A stretch of 42,784 nt of DNA from an uncultured Clostridia bacterium (GCA_944381095.1 CALWJW010000008.1:1-42784); one strand, 5' to 3'. Positions 16,032 to 25,748 are shown, counted from the first letter of the stretch. Program-made: numbers and translations. The notes: generated by a model not told the origin, from the sequence alone.

Positions 16032-18824
16032 ATGGCAACCGATTATTCAAAAACATTAAACCTGCCGTCCACCGGTTTTTCAATGAGGGCTAACCTGCCT
16101 GAAAAAGAGCCGGAAATGCTGAAAAAGTGGGACGAGTCGGGACTTTACAAGGCGGTGCTTGACAAAAACAGTGACAGACCGCTTTTTGTCCTGCATGACG
16201 GACCGCCGTATGCCAACGGTGATATCCATATCGGACATGCGCTGAATAAGATATTGAAGGATTTTATCGTAAGATACAAAAACATGAGCGGATTCCGTGC
16301 ACCGTACGTACCTGGCTGGGACTGTCACGGTCTTCCGGCTGAGAGTGCGATAATCAAGCAGACAAAGCTTGACCGGGGAAAGCTGAGCGTCAGCGAATTC
16401 CGCAACAAGTGCAAGGATTTCGTGCTGACATACGTCGATATCCAGAAAAAAGGCTTTAAGAGACTCGGCGTGGTAGGGGACTGGGACAATCCATATCTTA
16501 CACTGACACCGGATTTTGAAGCACGTCAGGTGGAAATATTCGGGGAAATGGCAAAAAAAGGATATATATACAAGGGTATGAAGCCTGTGTACTGGTGTCC
16601 TTTCGACGAAACAGCGCTTGCCGAAGCTGAAATAGAATACAGCGACGATCCCTGCGACTCGATATACGTAAAGTTCCCGGTGCGTACCGACAACAGCGGA
16701 AAGATAAGCCAGATCACAGGCGGGCTTGACAATGTTTACTTCGTGATCTGGACAACAACAACCTGGACGCTTCCCGGAAATCTCGGCATCTGCCTTAATC
16801 CGGACTATGACTATTCATTTGTAAAGTGCGGAAACGAGATATATATCATCGCAAGCGAGCTTGTGGAGACGGTAGCTGCAAAGGCGGAGCTTAAAGATTA
16901 TACTGTTCTCGGAACTCTCAAAGGCAGAGAACTCGAAGGGGTAAAAGCCGGACACCCGTTTATGGACAGACTTTCGCACGTTATATGCGGATATCACGTA
17001 ACCCTTGAAAGCGGAACCGGTTGCGTTCACACGGCTCCGGGATTCGGCGCCGAGGACTTTGACGTCTGGCGCAAGTACAGCGACCTTCCCGAAATCGTCG
17101 TTCCGGTTGATTCCAAAGGCGTGATGACCGAGGATGCCGGAAAGTACTGCGGTCTTACGACTGCGCAGGCAAACAAAGCGATTTTCGATGATATTTCCGC
17201 AAGCGGAGCGCTGCTCGCAACCGAAAAGATAGTGCACTCCTATCCGCACTGTTGGAGATGTAAAAATCCCATTATCTACCGTGCGACCGAACAGTGGTTC
17301 GCATCGGTAAAGGATATGACGGAGCAGGCTGTCAAGGCGTGCGACAATATAGAATGGCTTCCGGCTTGGGGCAAGGACCGTATGGTCGCTATGATCCGCG
17401 AAAGGAACGACTGGTGCATTTCAAGACAGCGCAACTGGGGAGTGCCGATACCGATTTTTTACTGCGACGGCTGCGGCAAATACATTATAAACGATGACAC
17501 GATAAAGGCGGTTTCGGAAGTTTTCCGCAAAAAAGGCTCAAATGCCTGGTACGAAATGGATGCTTCGGAAATCGTTCCGGGTCTTAAATGTCCGGACTGC
17601 GGCGGAACATCATTTACCAAAGAAAAAGACATAATGGACGTCTGGTTTGACTCCGGTTCTTCTCATGCGGCGGTACTCGACGAACGGGCAGAGCTGAGGT
17701 CACCCGCTGATGTTTATCTTGAGGGCGGGGACCAGTACAGAGGATGGTTCCAGTCGTCGATGCTTACTTCAATAGCGGTGTTCGGACGCGCTCCCTACAA
17801 AAAGATAATAACTCACGGCTGGACGGTCGACGGCGAAGGAAAAGCAATGCACAAAAGTGCCGGAAACTCGGTTTCGCCGAAGGAAGTTATCGACGTTTAC
17901 GGTGCGGATCTGCTAAGACTCTGGGTTTCATCGGTCGAGTTCACTGCCGATGTGCGTATCTCAAAGGATATATTAAAGCAGCTTTCGGAGGTTTACCGGA
18001 AGATCAGAAATACGGCGAGAATACTTATGGGCAATCTCGGAAACCCGGGTGAGGATTTTTGCCCGGATACCGATATGGTACCGCTCGATGAGCTCCCGGA
18101 TATCGACAAATGGGCGCTTGCAAAACTCAACCACCTTGTAGGCGAGGTCCGTGAAGCGTATGAGAGCTGCCAGTTCCATAACGCTTATCACGCACTGAGC
18201 AATTTCTGCACAATTGAAATGTCAAAACTGTACATTGATATCGTCAAAGACCGCGCCTATGTGGAAAAGAGGGACGGTAAGGAAAGACGCAGCGCGCAGA
18301 CGGCAATGTATCTTATCCTGTCGGCGCTTGTCAGACTGATGTCACCGATACTTGCGTTTACCTCGGATGAGATATGGAAGGCAATGCCGCACAGAGCAGG
18401 AGAGGATAAAGGCAACGTTTATCTTACCGATATGCCGGAGTACAATGAAAACTTCCCGTATTCTGAGACAGAAAAGAAATATGACAGGCTTATGGAGCTG
18501 AGAGACGAAGTTCTGGCGGCGCTTGAAGTTGCAAGAGCCGATAAAATGATAGGTAAGTCTCTTGAAGCCCGTGTCGTAATAACCGCAGACGGAGAAAATC
18601 ACCGTTTTCTTTCGGAGTTCACAAAGCAGACTCTTGAAGATGTCTTCATTGTTTCTGACGTTTTACTCCAAACCGGAACGCCGGATGAAGGTAAGGAGCT
18701 CGGAGTAAAAGTTGAGAGAGCTGCCGGCGAAAAATGTGTGCGTTGCTGGAAGCAGTCGGATCAAGCCGTTCAGGTTGGAGGCGACCGGCTCTGCCCGAGA
18801 TGCAGAAGAGTTCTCGGGATCTGA
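16032..18824 (+). CDS. ileS: Isoleucyl-tRNA synthetase
   Basis: A 930-residue class I synthetase that charges tRNA-Ile and edits misactivated valine. HIGH motif at 66-69 (GDIHIGHA); the editing domain around residues 185-390 has the TTTTWTLPGN and GTGCVHTAPGFG blocks; the KMSKS loop reads KAMHKSAGN near residue 600, a variant known in clostridial type-1 enzymes. The C-terminus has the zinc cluster CVRCW...CPRCRRVL, diagnostic of the bacterial long form. The start is ATG at 16032 with GGAGAAATAAA before it. The stop is the first of three TGA codons in frame, spaced every other codon, which begin the repeat that follows. Confidence 0.98.
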   Translation: MATDYSKTLNLPSTGFSMRANLPEKEPEMLKKWDESGLYKAVLDKNSDRPLFVLHDGPPYANGDIHIGHALNKILKDFIVRYKNMSGFRAPYVPGWDCHGLPAESAIIKQTKLDRGKLSVSEFRNKCKDFVLTYVDIQKKGFKRLGVVGDWDNPYLTLTPDFEARQVEIFGEMAKKGYIYKGMKPVYWCPFDETALAEAEIEYSDDPCDSIYVKFPVRTDNSGKISQITGGLDNVYFVIWTTTTWTLPGNLGICLNPDYDYSFVKCGNEIYIIASELVETVAAKAELKDYTVLGTLKGRELEGVKAGHPFMDRLSHVICGYHVTLESGTGCVHTAPGFGAEDFDVWRKYSDLPEIVVPVDSKGVMTEDAGKYCGLTTAQANKAIFDDISASGALLATEKIVHSYPHCWRCKNPIIYRATEQWFASVKDMTEQAVKACDNIEWLPAWGKDRMVAMIRERNDWCISRQRNWGVPIPIFYCDGCGKYIINDDTIKAVSEVFRKKGSNAWYEMDASEIVPGLKCPDCGGTSFTKEKDIMDVWFDSGSSHAAVLDERAELRSPADVYLEGGDQYRGWFQSSMLTSIAVFGRAPYKKIITHGWTVDGEGKAMHKSAGNSVSPKEVIDVYGADLLRLWVSSVEFTADVRISKDILKQLSEVYRKIRNTARILMGNLGNPGEDFCPDTDMVPLDELPDIDKWALAKLNHLVGEVREAYESCQFHNAYHALSNFCTIEMSKLYIDIVKDRAYVEKRDGKERRSAQTAMYLILSALVRLMSPILAFTSDEIWKAMPHRAGEDKGNVYLTDMPEYNENFPYSETEKKYDRLMELRDEVLAALEVARADKMIGKSLEARVVITADGENHRFLSEFTKQTLEDVFIVSDVLLQTGTPDEGKELGVKVERAAGEKCVRCWKQSDQAVQVGGDRLCPRCRRVLGI

Positions 18825-19010
18825 GTCTGAATCTGAGTTCGGTACGAATTTGAGTCGGGTTTGAATCTGAACCGGATCTTGATATGAGTCGGAGTCTGAA
18901 TTCCGAGCCCGGTTTGAGTTGGCGCCGGTTTGAATTTGAGTCGGGTTTAAGTCTGAATCGGTCTCAATCTGAGTCCGGATCTGAATTTGAATGTTGATTT
19001 TAATCTGGAC
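18825..19010. repeat. Degenerate hexamer-type repeat after ileS
   Basis: GAGTCT, GAATCT, GAATTT and GAGTCGGGTTT units recur from the ileS stop to about 19010, giving 6- and 18-bp periodicity. Read on the minus strand it encodes runs of Ser-Asp and Gln-Ile, a product of the repeat and not of a gene. It fills the first half of the ileS-lspA gap. Confidence 0.7.
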
Positions 19011-19121
19011 CTGAAAGCGATGTTCCCCGGCCGCCTGAACGCTTCCGGAAAGAACATCGCTTTTCTGAAATCGTGTTCCGAAAATTTTACGGCGTCCGGA
19101 AAACGGAGCTGCCGTTCGGAA

Positions 19122-19151
19122 AGTTATCACCGCAGATCATCTGTGATAACT
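19122..19151. promoter_or_regulatory. 9-bp inverted repeat upstream of lspA
   Basis: AGTTATCAC and GTGATAACT flank a 12-nt centre that itself holds CAGAT-C-ATCTG. A smaller overlapping dyad, AACTG-AAAA-CAGTT, follows. It has no T-run. It could be an operator or a stable leader hairpin of lspA, 90 bp before the start. Confidence 0.4.
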
Positions 19152-19241
19152 GAAAACAGTTACCTCGGCACAGTCTTGCTTTGCCGGATATTTCGTTTTG
19201 TGGTAAAGGTGTCCGGCGTGCCTGCGGAAAGGGCAGAATAT

Positions 19242-19787
19242 ATGAAGATAAAACCAAAAATAACTTTGAAAAACGCACTGATTTCCTTATCGGTCGTAGT
19301 TCTGACCGTGCTTGCGGATTTCATCACCAAGCGCGTTGTCATGAACAGTATGCAGGTAGGCGAGAGTATACCTCTGATAAAAGATGTCCTGCACATAACT
19401 TACATCACAAACGACGGAGCGGCGTTCGGCTCTTTTTCAGAACACAGGTGGGTGTTTATGTCGGTCTCTGCTCTTCTGATCGTTTTTCTTACCTGTACAG
19501 TGATTTTCTGGGATAATGCGTCTGCTTTGTTTTATGTTTCGATTCCGATGATAATAGGCGGCGGCATAGGGAACATGATAGATCGCATAGCGTACAAAAC
19601 CGTGGTCGACTTTATCGATTTCAGGGCGTTTCCCGATCTCTGGAAATGGATATTCAACGGAGCCGACAGCTTTATAACAGTCGGTGTCGGACTTATGATA
19701 CTTTGGTTTATTCTTGAAGAAGTCAGAAATTCAAGGCAAAAACAGCACAAACAAACGGACGGATCGGAAAATACCGACAGCGACTGA
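19242..19787 (+). CDS. lspA: Lipoprotein signal peptidase (SPase II)
   Basis: A 181-residue inner-membrane aspartyl protease that removes signal peptides from prolipoproteins. Four hydrophobic segments (about 12-28, 68-90, 96-112, 144-160). Family motifs: ITNDGAAFGSF (55-65), GGGIGNMIDRI with catalytic Asp114, VVDFIDF, and FNGADSFI with catalytic Asp142. ATG 19242 is chosen because GGAAAGGG precedes it and the first helix follows; the frame stays open for 85 codons upstream, through repeat-derived sequence. The polar tail is Gln/Lys/Asp rich. It is followed by an rluD-type gene, a standard pairing. Confidence 0.95.
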   Translation: MKIKPKITLKNALISLSVVVLTVLADFITKRVVMNSMQVGESIPLIKDVLHITYITNDGAAFGSFSEHRWVFMSVSALLIVFLTCTVIFWDNASALFYVSIPMIIGGGIGNMIDRIAYKTVVDFIDFRAFPDLWKWIFNGADSFITVGVGLMILWFILEEVRNSRQKQHKQTDGSENTDSD

Positions 19788-19921
19788 TGCCGTTAAGCAA
19801 TTTACGGCGCCCGGCAATTTGAGATTCAGTCAGGTAAAGATGTTATTTTCCGGATAAATCCGGTATGGCAGAGCTGCTTTGTCAAAGCGAACGGAGCAGA
19901 CGCGGAGCGAGGGGGAAAGAA

Positions 19922-20833
19922 ATGGGACAGGCAGACGAGGGAACAAGGCTTGACATATATGTTTCCGAAAGCTCTCTCGTAACAAGAAGCGCGGCACAAA
20001 AGCTGATCGAAGGCGGTTACGTGACAGTCAACGGTCAGATCAGACCTAAAAATTACAGGGTGCTTCCGTCCGACGTCGTGGAAACGGAATATCCGCCTCC
20101 GGTTCCGGATAAGGCACTGCCGGAAAATATACCGCTTGACATAGTATATGAAGACAGCGATCTGATCGTTGTAAACAAGCCAAAGGGTATGGTGGTGCAT
20201 CCTGCCGCCGGAAATTACAGCGGTACGCTTGTCAACGCTCTGCTTTATCACTGCGGTGAGGGGCTGAGCGGAATAGGCGGAGTCATCAGACCCGGAATAG
20301 TTCATAGGATAGATAAGGATACGGCAGGACTGCTTGTGGTTGCCAAAAATGACGCCGCGCATACTGCTCTTGCCGCTCAGCTCAAAGAGCATAAGGCGGA
20401 AAGGGTTTACAATGCGCTTGTCGTCGGAAATCTGAAAGACGATGAGGGCACCGTGAACAAACCTTTGGCACGGCACCCGTCAGACAGAAAGAAGATGGCG
20501 TGTGTAGCCGGCGGCAGAGAAGCTGTTACACATTATAAAGTTCTCTGTCGGTACAAAGGCTTCACCTTTTGCGAGATGAGGCTTGAAACCGGCAGAACAC
20601 ACCAGATAAGAGTTCATATGGCGTCGCTCGGTCATCCGCTTGCAGGTGACACAGTTTACGGAGCAGGAGCAAGCCGGTTTGAGAAAAACAACCGTGAACT
20701 GTTTTCAGGACAGGCACTCTTTGCCAAGTCTCTCGGCTTTGTTCATCCGGTTACCGGAAAGCATATGTTTTTCGATCTGCCGCTTCCCGATTGGTTTTGC
20801 ACAATACTGAAAAAACTTGAAAATATGTCGTAA
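19922..20833 (+). CDS. RluD-family 23S rRNA pseudouridine synthase
   Basis: A 303-residue enzyme isomerising uridine to pseudouridine in structured RNA, probably 23S rRNA. Residues 5-62 form an S4 RNA-binding domain (TRLDIYVSE...SAAQKLIEGGYVTVNG). The catalytic domain has DLIVVNKPKGMVVHP, catalytic Asp131 in HRIDKDTAGL, and the RLETGRTHQIRVHM motif. Length and order match RluD/YlyB. ATG 19922 has GAGGGGGAAAG just upstream; an ATG at 19865 would add 19 residues without a good site. The exact target uridines cannot be told from sequence. It follows lspA by 134 bp. Confidence 0.93.
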   Translation: MGQADEGTRLDIYVSESSLVTRSAAQKLIEGGYVTVNGQIRPKNYRVLPSDVVETEYPPPVPDKALPENIPLDIVYEDSDLIVVNKPKGMVVHPAAGNYSGTLVNALLYHCGEGLSGIGGVIRPGIVHRIDKDTAGLLVVAKNDAAHTALAAQLKEHKAERVYNALVVGNLKDDEGTVNKPLARHPSDRKKMACVAGGREAVTHYKVLCRYKGFTFCEMRLETGRTHQIRVHMASLGHPLAGDTVYGAGASRFEKNNRELFSGQALFAKSLGFVHPVTGKHMFFDLPLPDWFCTILKKLENMS

Positions 20834-20991
20834 TCTGATTTTCAGGTCCGGACTGTGAGTTTCCGGAAAAGAAACAAAAAGCAATTAAAATTATAAAGTC
20901 ACAGTAAAAATGCTGAAAAGGAATTTCGGTAAACGTTTGTTGTTCCCCGATCGGAAATTTCCGGACAGCATTGAAAGAAGGATTCAGAAAG

Positions 20992-22992
20992 ATGAAAGAA
21001 AAATTTTACATCACCACAGCGATACCGTACTGCTCCGGCAAGCCGCACATAGGAAACACATACGAGGTTATCCTTACCGACTGCATTGCCAGGTACAAAA
21101 GAAAAAAAGGCTACGACGTCTTCTTTCTGACGGGAACCGATGAACACGGTATAAAAATCGAAAACAAGGCAAAGGAACTCGGCATAAGTCCAAAGGAATT
21201 TGTCGACGGTGTTTATGAGAAGGTAAAGGGAATATGGTCGCTTGTGGGTGCGTCCTACGATAAATTCATAAGGACGACAGACGGTTATCACGAAAAAGCG
21301 GTCGCAGGCATTTTCACGAAGCTGTTAAATCAGGGTGATATTTACAAAGGTCAGTATGAAGGCTGGTACTGTGTTCCGTGCGAGTCATTTTTCACCGATA
21401 CTCAGGTAAAAGACGGAAAGTGCCCTGACTGCGGAAGACCTGTCCAGAAGGCAAAAGAGGATGCGTATTCTTTCAAAATGAGCAAGTATGCCGACAGGCT
21501 GCTCAAACACATTGAAGAAAACCCCGGATTTGTTGAGCCTGAGTCAAGACTCAAAGAGATGGTCAACAACTTCCTGCGTCCCGGACTTCAGGATCTCTGC
21601 GTCACAAGAAGCTCTTTTACTTGGGGAGTACCGGTTCCGGGTGACGAGAAACAGGTGATTTACGTCTGGATAGATGCTCTGTCAAATTATATAACTGCGC
21701 TGGGCTACACTGTTGAGGAGCAGGGAGAGCTGTTTAAAAAGTACTGGCCGTGTGACGTTCATATTATAGGCAAGGATATAGTAAGGTTCCACACAATATA
21801 CTGGCCGATAATGCTGCTGGCGCTCGGTCTGCCGCTTCCGAAAAAGATATACGGTCACGGCTGGCTGAACTTCGGTACCGACAAGATGAGCAAGTCAAAG
21901 GGCAACGTGATGTATGCCGATGACCTTGCCGCGCTTTTCGGAGTGGACGGTGTGCGTCACTACACACTTTCGGCAATGCATTACAGCACCGACGGAAGCA
22001 TCACCTACGAAAGCATGATAAGCGCTTACAACACCGATCTTGCCAACAATCTCGGAAACCTTGTAAGCCGTACGCTTTCGATGAACATGAAGTATTTTGA
22101 CGGCGTAGTGCAGTCACCTGATTTTCCGGGTGAGTTTGACGATAAGCTGAAAGCCACGGTTGCGGATTGTACCGGAAAAGTCGGAGAGCTTATGGACACG
22201 TATCACGTTTCCGATGCTCTTAGTAAGATCTTCGAGATGCTTTCAGCGGCAAACAAGTATATAGACGAAACCTGCCCCTGGACTCTGGCGAAGAATCCGG
22301 AGTTTTCCGGAAGGCTCGGAACTGTTCTTTACAATCTGCTTGAAACTATAAGAGTCGGTGCGTCGCTTTTGCTTCCGTTTATGCCCGGAACCTCCGATAA
22401 GATACTGAAACTGATCGGCACTGATGATTTAAGCGAAGATTTCGGCAGGCTGGTTCCCGGTACACATACGGCGGCAGCAGAGGTGCTGTTCAGAAGAATA
22501 GATGAAAAAGAGTTTTTCGAAAAGCTCTCGGCAATGAATAACGAAAAAGAAAATAACGGAGAAACAAAAATGGAAGAAACTGCAAAAGAGACCGTGAAAG
22601 AAAACGGAGAGGTAAAATCCGGAACGGAAGAAAAGGCAAAAGAGTACGAACCGCTTTGCCCGGAAATAGAGTTTGACGATTTCATAAAGCCGGATATGCG
22701 TGTGGCAAAGGTTCTTGAATGTGAGCCGATGCAGAAGTCAAAGAAGCTGCTGAGACTTCAGCTTGATCTCGGATTTGAAAAAAGACAGGTGCTTTCGGGA
22801 ATTGCCAAGTATTATAAACCTGAGGATCTTATCGGAAGAAAAGTCATTATGGTTGCAAACCTGAAACCGAGAGTGATGTGCGGTGAGGTAAGCAACGGAA
22901 TGATACTGGCAAGCGGCGGTCACGAACCTGACGCGGTCGTAAGGGTGCTTTTTGCTGCCGAAGATGCGGTTGTCGGAGACAGAGTCGGCTGA
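20992..22992 (+). CDS. metG: Methionyl-tRNA synthetase with C-terminal tRNA-binding domain
   Basis: A 666-residue class I synthetase. HIGN (19-22) replaces the HIGH signature, as is usual for MetRS; the zinc knuckle is CVPCESFF...CPDCG; KMSKS is in DKMSKSKGN near residue 300. After an anticodon-binding helical domain comes a Lys/Glu-rich linker (about 510-555), then a Trbp111-like OB-fold domain (about 560-666; FDDFIKPDMRVAKVLE, SNGMILA). ATG 20992 begins at the conserved KFYITTAIPY strand; TTG 20971 would add 7 residues. tatD follows after 8 bp, so both are probably one mRNA. Confidence 0.97.
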   Translation: MKEKFYITTAIPYCSGKPHIGNTYEVILTDCIARYKRKKGYDVFFLTGTDEHGIKIENKAKELGISPKEFVDGVYEKVKGIWSLVGASYDKFIRTTDGYHEKAVAGIFTKLLNQGDIYKGQYEGWYCVPCESFFTDTQVKDGKCPDCGRPVQKAKEDAYSFKMSKYADRLLKHIEENPGFVEPESRLKEMVNNFLRPGLQDLCVTRSSFTWGVPVPGDEKQVIYVWIDALSNYITALGYTVEEQGELFKKYWPCDVHIIGKDIVRFHTIYWPIMLLALGLPLPKKIYGHGWLNFGTDKMSKSKGNVMYADDLAALFGVDGVRHYTLSAMHYSTDGSITYESMISAYNTDLANNLGNLVSRTLSMNMKYFDGVVQSPDFPGEFDDKLKATVADCTGKVGELMDTYHVSDALSKIFEMLSAANKYIDETCPWTLAKNPEFSGRLGTVLYNLLETIRVGASLLLPFMPGTSDKILKLIGTDDLSEDFGRLVPGTHTAAAEVLFRRIDEKEFFEKLSAMNNEKENNGETKMEETAKETVKENGEVKSGTEEKAKEYEPLCPEIEFDDFIKPDMRVAKVLECEPMQKSKKLLRLQLDLGFEKRQVLSGIAKYYKPEDLIGRKVIMVANLKPRVMCGEVSNGMILASGGHEPDAVVRVLFAAEDAVVGDRVG

Positions 22993-23000
22993 TTTGAGCT

Positions 23001-23924
23001 ATGGATAAAACTTTTTCGGAAGAAAAAACTGTTTCCTGTGATTTTGGCAGCTGTCAGACGGGACAAACGGCAACCGCAGGGACCGACAGTAGTGCAGATT
23101 TTTTACCCGGGAGGGAGTTTTCCGGCACTGCGGGTGACGTTCAGCCGGAATATCACGGCATTTTCGACAGCCACGCTCATTACGACGATGCAAAATTCGA
23201 CGGCGACCGTGACGGAATGATAGAATATGTTCACTCCTGCGGCGTAACCGGAATTGTAAACATAGGATGCACATACGAAAGTATGAAACTGTCGGAGACT
23301 CTGGCGGAAAAGTACCCGTACGTTTATTTCAGCGTCGGACTCCATCCGTCGGAGGCTGACATTTGCGGCGGTTACGAGCATATAGAGCGAGTGCTGACAG
23401 GTTATCTTGCAAATCCGAAAGCGTTGGCTATAGGTGAGATAGGACTTGACTATCATTACGAAACCCCGCTGCCGGAGAAACAAAAAATTCTGTTTGAGTG
23501 GCAGATGCAGATTGCGGCAAAGACCGGAAAGCCGGTTATCATTCATGACAGAGACGCTCATGGAGACACCATGGAAATACTGAGAAAATACAAGGGCGTC
23601 AGAGGCGTTCTGCATAGCTTCAGCGGTAGTCCCGAAATGGCAGAAGAGCTGATAAAACTCGGTTATTACATTTCTTTTTCCGGTGTCGTCACCTTCAAAA
23701 ACGCAAAAAAACTGCCGGAAGTTGCGCAGGCAGTGCCGGCAGACCGTATGCTGATCGAAACCGACTGTCCATATCTTGCACCGCACCCGAAACGCGGCGA
23801 ACGCAATGATTCTTCGCTTCTCGTATATGTCGCGGACAAGCTTGCGGCACTGCGGGGAATGTCTGCCGATGAGGTGATCAGGATAACAAGAGAAAATGCA
23901 GAAAAACTGTTTTCGATCGTCTGA
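23001..23924 (+). CDS. tatD: TatD-family metal-dependent hydrolase (DNase) with N-terminal extension
   Basis: A 307-residue TIM-barrel metalloenzyme; relatives act as 3'-5' DNases. Metal ligands visible: FDSHAHYDD (about residue 55), the Glu in GEIGLDYHY, His in IIHDRDAH, His in LHSFSG, and Asp in ETDCPYLAP. The conserved barrel starts near residue 52, so this protein has about 50 extra N-terminal residues, polar and Ser/Thr/Gly-rich. No in-frame start nearer the barrel is evident before a Met at about 73, which would remove the HAH motif. It follows metG by 8 bp, as in B. subtilis (metS-yabD). Confidence 0.92.
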   Translation: MDKTFSEEKTVSCDFGSCQTGQTATAGTDSSADFLPGREFSGTAGDVQPEYHGIFDSHAHYDDAKFDGDRDGMIEYVHSCGVTGIVNIGCTYESMKLSETLAEKYPYVYFSVGLHPSEADICGGYEHIERVLTGYLANPKALAIGEIGLDYHYETPLPEKQKILFEWQMQIAAKTGKPVIIHDRDAHGDTMEILRKYKGVRGVLHSFSGSPEMAEELIKLGYYISFSGVVTFKNAKKLPEVAQAVPADRMLIETDCPYLAPHPKRGERNDSSLLVYVADKLAALRGMSADEVIRITRENAEKLFSIV

Positions 23925-24198
23925 TTTGTCCCGGATAATGTATTGCCGCTTTTCCCGTGATTTTCTGACCGTAACGGCAGATGAATTTTGAAATCAGATT
24001 CTCGGAAAGAGATCGACTTCAAAAGGAATGAATTCCGGTAATCCGGACGTTAAGGTACAGCTTGGCAGTATGACAGACAGTATATCTGTTGTAGCCATGG
24101 CGCTGAATCCGCACCGGATCAAAAAAGTTCGACAACGGTCCCCGGACTGAGTGAGCGCATAAGGTCAGGTGACCTGGTAAGTCAGGGCTTCGGCTATT
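23925..24198. other. Gene-free spacer with a palindrome
   Basis: No gene is recognised. AGGTCA-GG-TGACCT at 24162-24175 is a perfect dyad with a 2-bp centre. A 40-codon open frame at 24028-24150 has its AAGGA touching the ATG and no similarity I recognise. Confidence 0.4.
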
Positions 24199-24302
24199 AC
24201 ATATTTCAGTAAGTTAACTGCGGAAAATAACCTGAGTTCAATGGAAAAATTCATTTTTCGGTAAGATAACTGCGGAAAACAAGCTGGATTCAAGGGAAAA
24301 TT
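24199..24302 (+). repeat. Two tandem 52-bp copies in the nrnA leader
   Basis: Copies at about 24199-24250 and 24251-24302 share GTAAG-TAACTGCGGAAAA, CTG-TTCAA and GGAAAA blocks with about 14 differences. The second copy ends about 14 bp before the CGGAGG Shine-Dalgarno of nrnA. Confidence 0.75.
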
Positions 24303-24329
24303 TAATCTGGTGCCATCGGAGGTATATCT

Positions 24330-25409
24330 ATGAATTACGAACAAGCGGCAAATTTGCTGGCTTCAAAAAATAATATTGCTCTGCTTTGTCATATCCGGCC
24401 TGACGCAGATACTGTCGGTTCCGCCTGCGCACTGAAATCCGCGCTTGAAAGTATGGGTAAGAACGTTACCGTTTTCTGTGCGGACAAAATGCCGAAAAGG
24501 CTTGCTTTTATCCCGGAAGCTGATTTTACGGAGTACAGCGGAGAAACAACCGCTGTCCCGGATATCTGTCTGGCTGAAAAAGGCATCATATTTTCCGCTC
24601 CTGATGAAAATTTCCTTTGCCGGCTGAAAACTGCACTCGGTTCTCCTGATATACTGCTTTGCGCCGTGGATGTTGCCGAAACTCATCTTCTGGGTGCTGT
24701 CGGGGAAGCGACAGACGGGAGAATCGACCTTAAAATAGATCATCACAGACTTGGCTCTCCTTATGCCGCCGAAAATCTTATTGTTCCTGAGGCGGCGGCT
24801 ACCGGGGAAATAATTTTCGATATACTGAAAGCGATGCCGGGACTCGGATCATTCGGCGAAAACGTTTCTTCTGCACTTTATGCGGCGATTTCGTCGGATA
24901 CCGGTTGCTTCCGTTATTCAAATGTCACCCCTAAAACTTTGAAAACAGCGGCGGCACTTATTGAAAGCGGCGCTCATTCTTACGCGGTAAGCCAAAGGCT
25001 TTTCGAGCTTAAAACAAAAGAACAGCTTTCCGCTGAAAACGCACTTACCGGACTTATACGTTACAGTGCGGACGGCGCGATTGCGTCGGTGACAGTTTCA
25101 AACGAAATGAAAAGGAATCTCGGAATTGACGATGAGGATATAAGCGATCTTGTGTCTTTGCTGAGACAAATCGAAGGAGTTCGCCTAGCGGTCACCATCA
25201 AACAGACGGCAGAGGAAAAGGTCTATAAGGTTTCAATGCGCAGTCTGTCGGAAGTAGATGCAAGCGCGATCTGCGCGGTTTTCGGCGGCGGAGGACACAG
25301 GCGAGCCGCCGGCGCGACTGTTGAAGCTGACAGTCCGGAAGAAGCTGAAAGTAAAGTTCTTGAAACGGCGATAGGTTTTTTTCCGGTCAACGGGAGAAAG
25401 CCTCAGTAA
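24330..25409 (+). CDS. nrnA: DHH-family oligoribonuclease / pAp phosphatase (NrnA)
   Basis: A 359-residue DHH/DHHA1 phosphoesterase that degrades RNA 2-5-mers and dephosphorylates 3'-phosphoadenosine 5'-phosphate. Motifs: HIRPDADTVGS (21-31), the Asp in the AVDVAE strand, the DHH triad in KIDHHRLG (about 137), ISSDTGCF with a metal-binding Asp, and the substrate motif GGGGHRRAAG near the C-terminus. The protein is about 40 residues longer than B. subtilis NrnA; the extra stretch is near residues 76-110. GGAGG is 9 bp before the ATG. truB follows, as in the canonical infB-rbfA-nrnA-truB order, although infB and rbfA are not here. Confidence 0.93.
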   Translation: MNYEQAANLLASKNNIALLCHIRPDADTVGSACALKSALESMGKNVTVFCADKMPKRLAFIPEADFTEYSGETTAVPDICLAEKGIIFSAPDENFLCRLKTALGSPDILLCAVDVAETHLLGAVGEATDGRIDLKIDHHRLGSPYAAENLIVPEAAATGEIIFDILKAMPGLGSFGENVSSALYAAISSDTGCFRYSNVTPKTLKTAAALIESGAHSYAVSQRLFELKTKEQLSAENALTGLIRYSADGAIASVTVSNEMKRNLGIDDEDISDLVSLLRQIEGVRLAVTIKQTAEEKVYKVSMRSLSEVDASAICAVFGGGGHRRAAGATVEADSPEEAESKVLETAIGFFPVNGRKPQ

Positions 25410-25748
25410 AAGTCGTTTGCCTCAGATGTCGCAGCGACGGACTTACAAGCAAACGGCAGTTTGAAAAAAAGAAAATGAAGGATCGGTAACAAATGATTTT
25501 ATCGACTGTCAGCGATTTCCGTATATTCAGAGAAAGCCGTAAGCGATAAACGCTTTTGCAGATGATTCTGTAAACGGCACGGACAGGTATTTGCGTTACG
25601 GAATACTTCTTTGAAAACCGGCGGGACAGTATCTGTGTTCTGACAAGAACGCACCGTTGACAAAATAAAACCGCTGATCGTTAATAACTCAACAGCAAAA
25701 TATATAACAGGAACAGTTTTTTTGATAAAAGTCCGGAAGGGAGTATTT
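25410..25748. other. Gene-free nrnA-truB spacer
   Basis: There is a weak GTTTGC...GCAAAC dyad near 25415-25455. The truB Shine-Dalgarno GGAAGGGAG lies at 25735-25743. I recognise no gene, clear promoter or terminator here. Confidence 0.4.

Noticed and set aside
18663..19130. Minus-strand Ser-Asp/Gln-Ile-rich protein
   Set aside because: It is translation of the hexamer repeat and of the ileS 3' end.
24028..24150. A 40-residue small protein
   Set aside because: AAGGA touches the ATG with no spacing and the sequence resembles nothing; kept only as a remark on the spacer.
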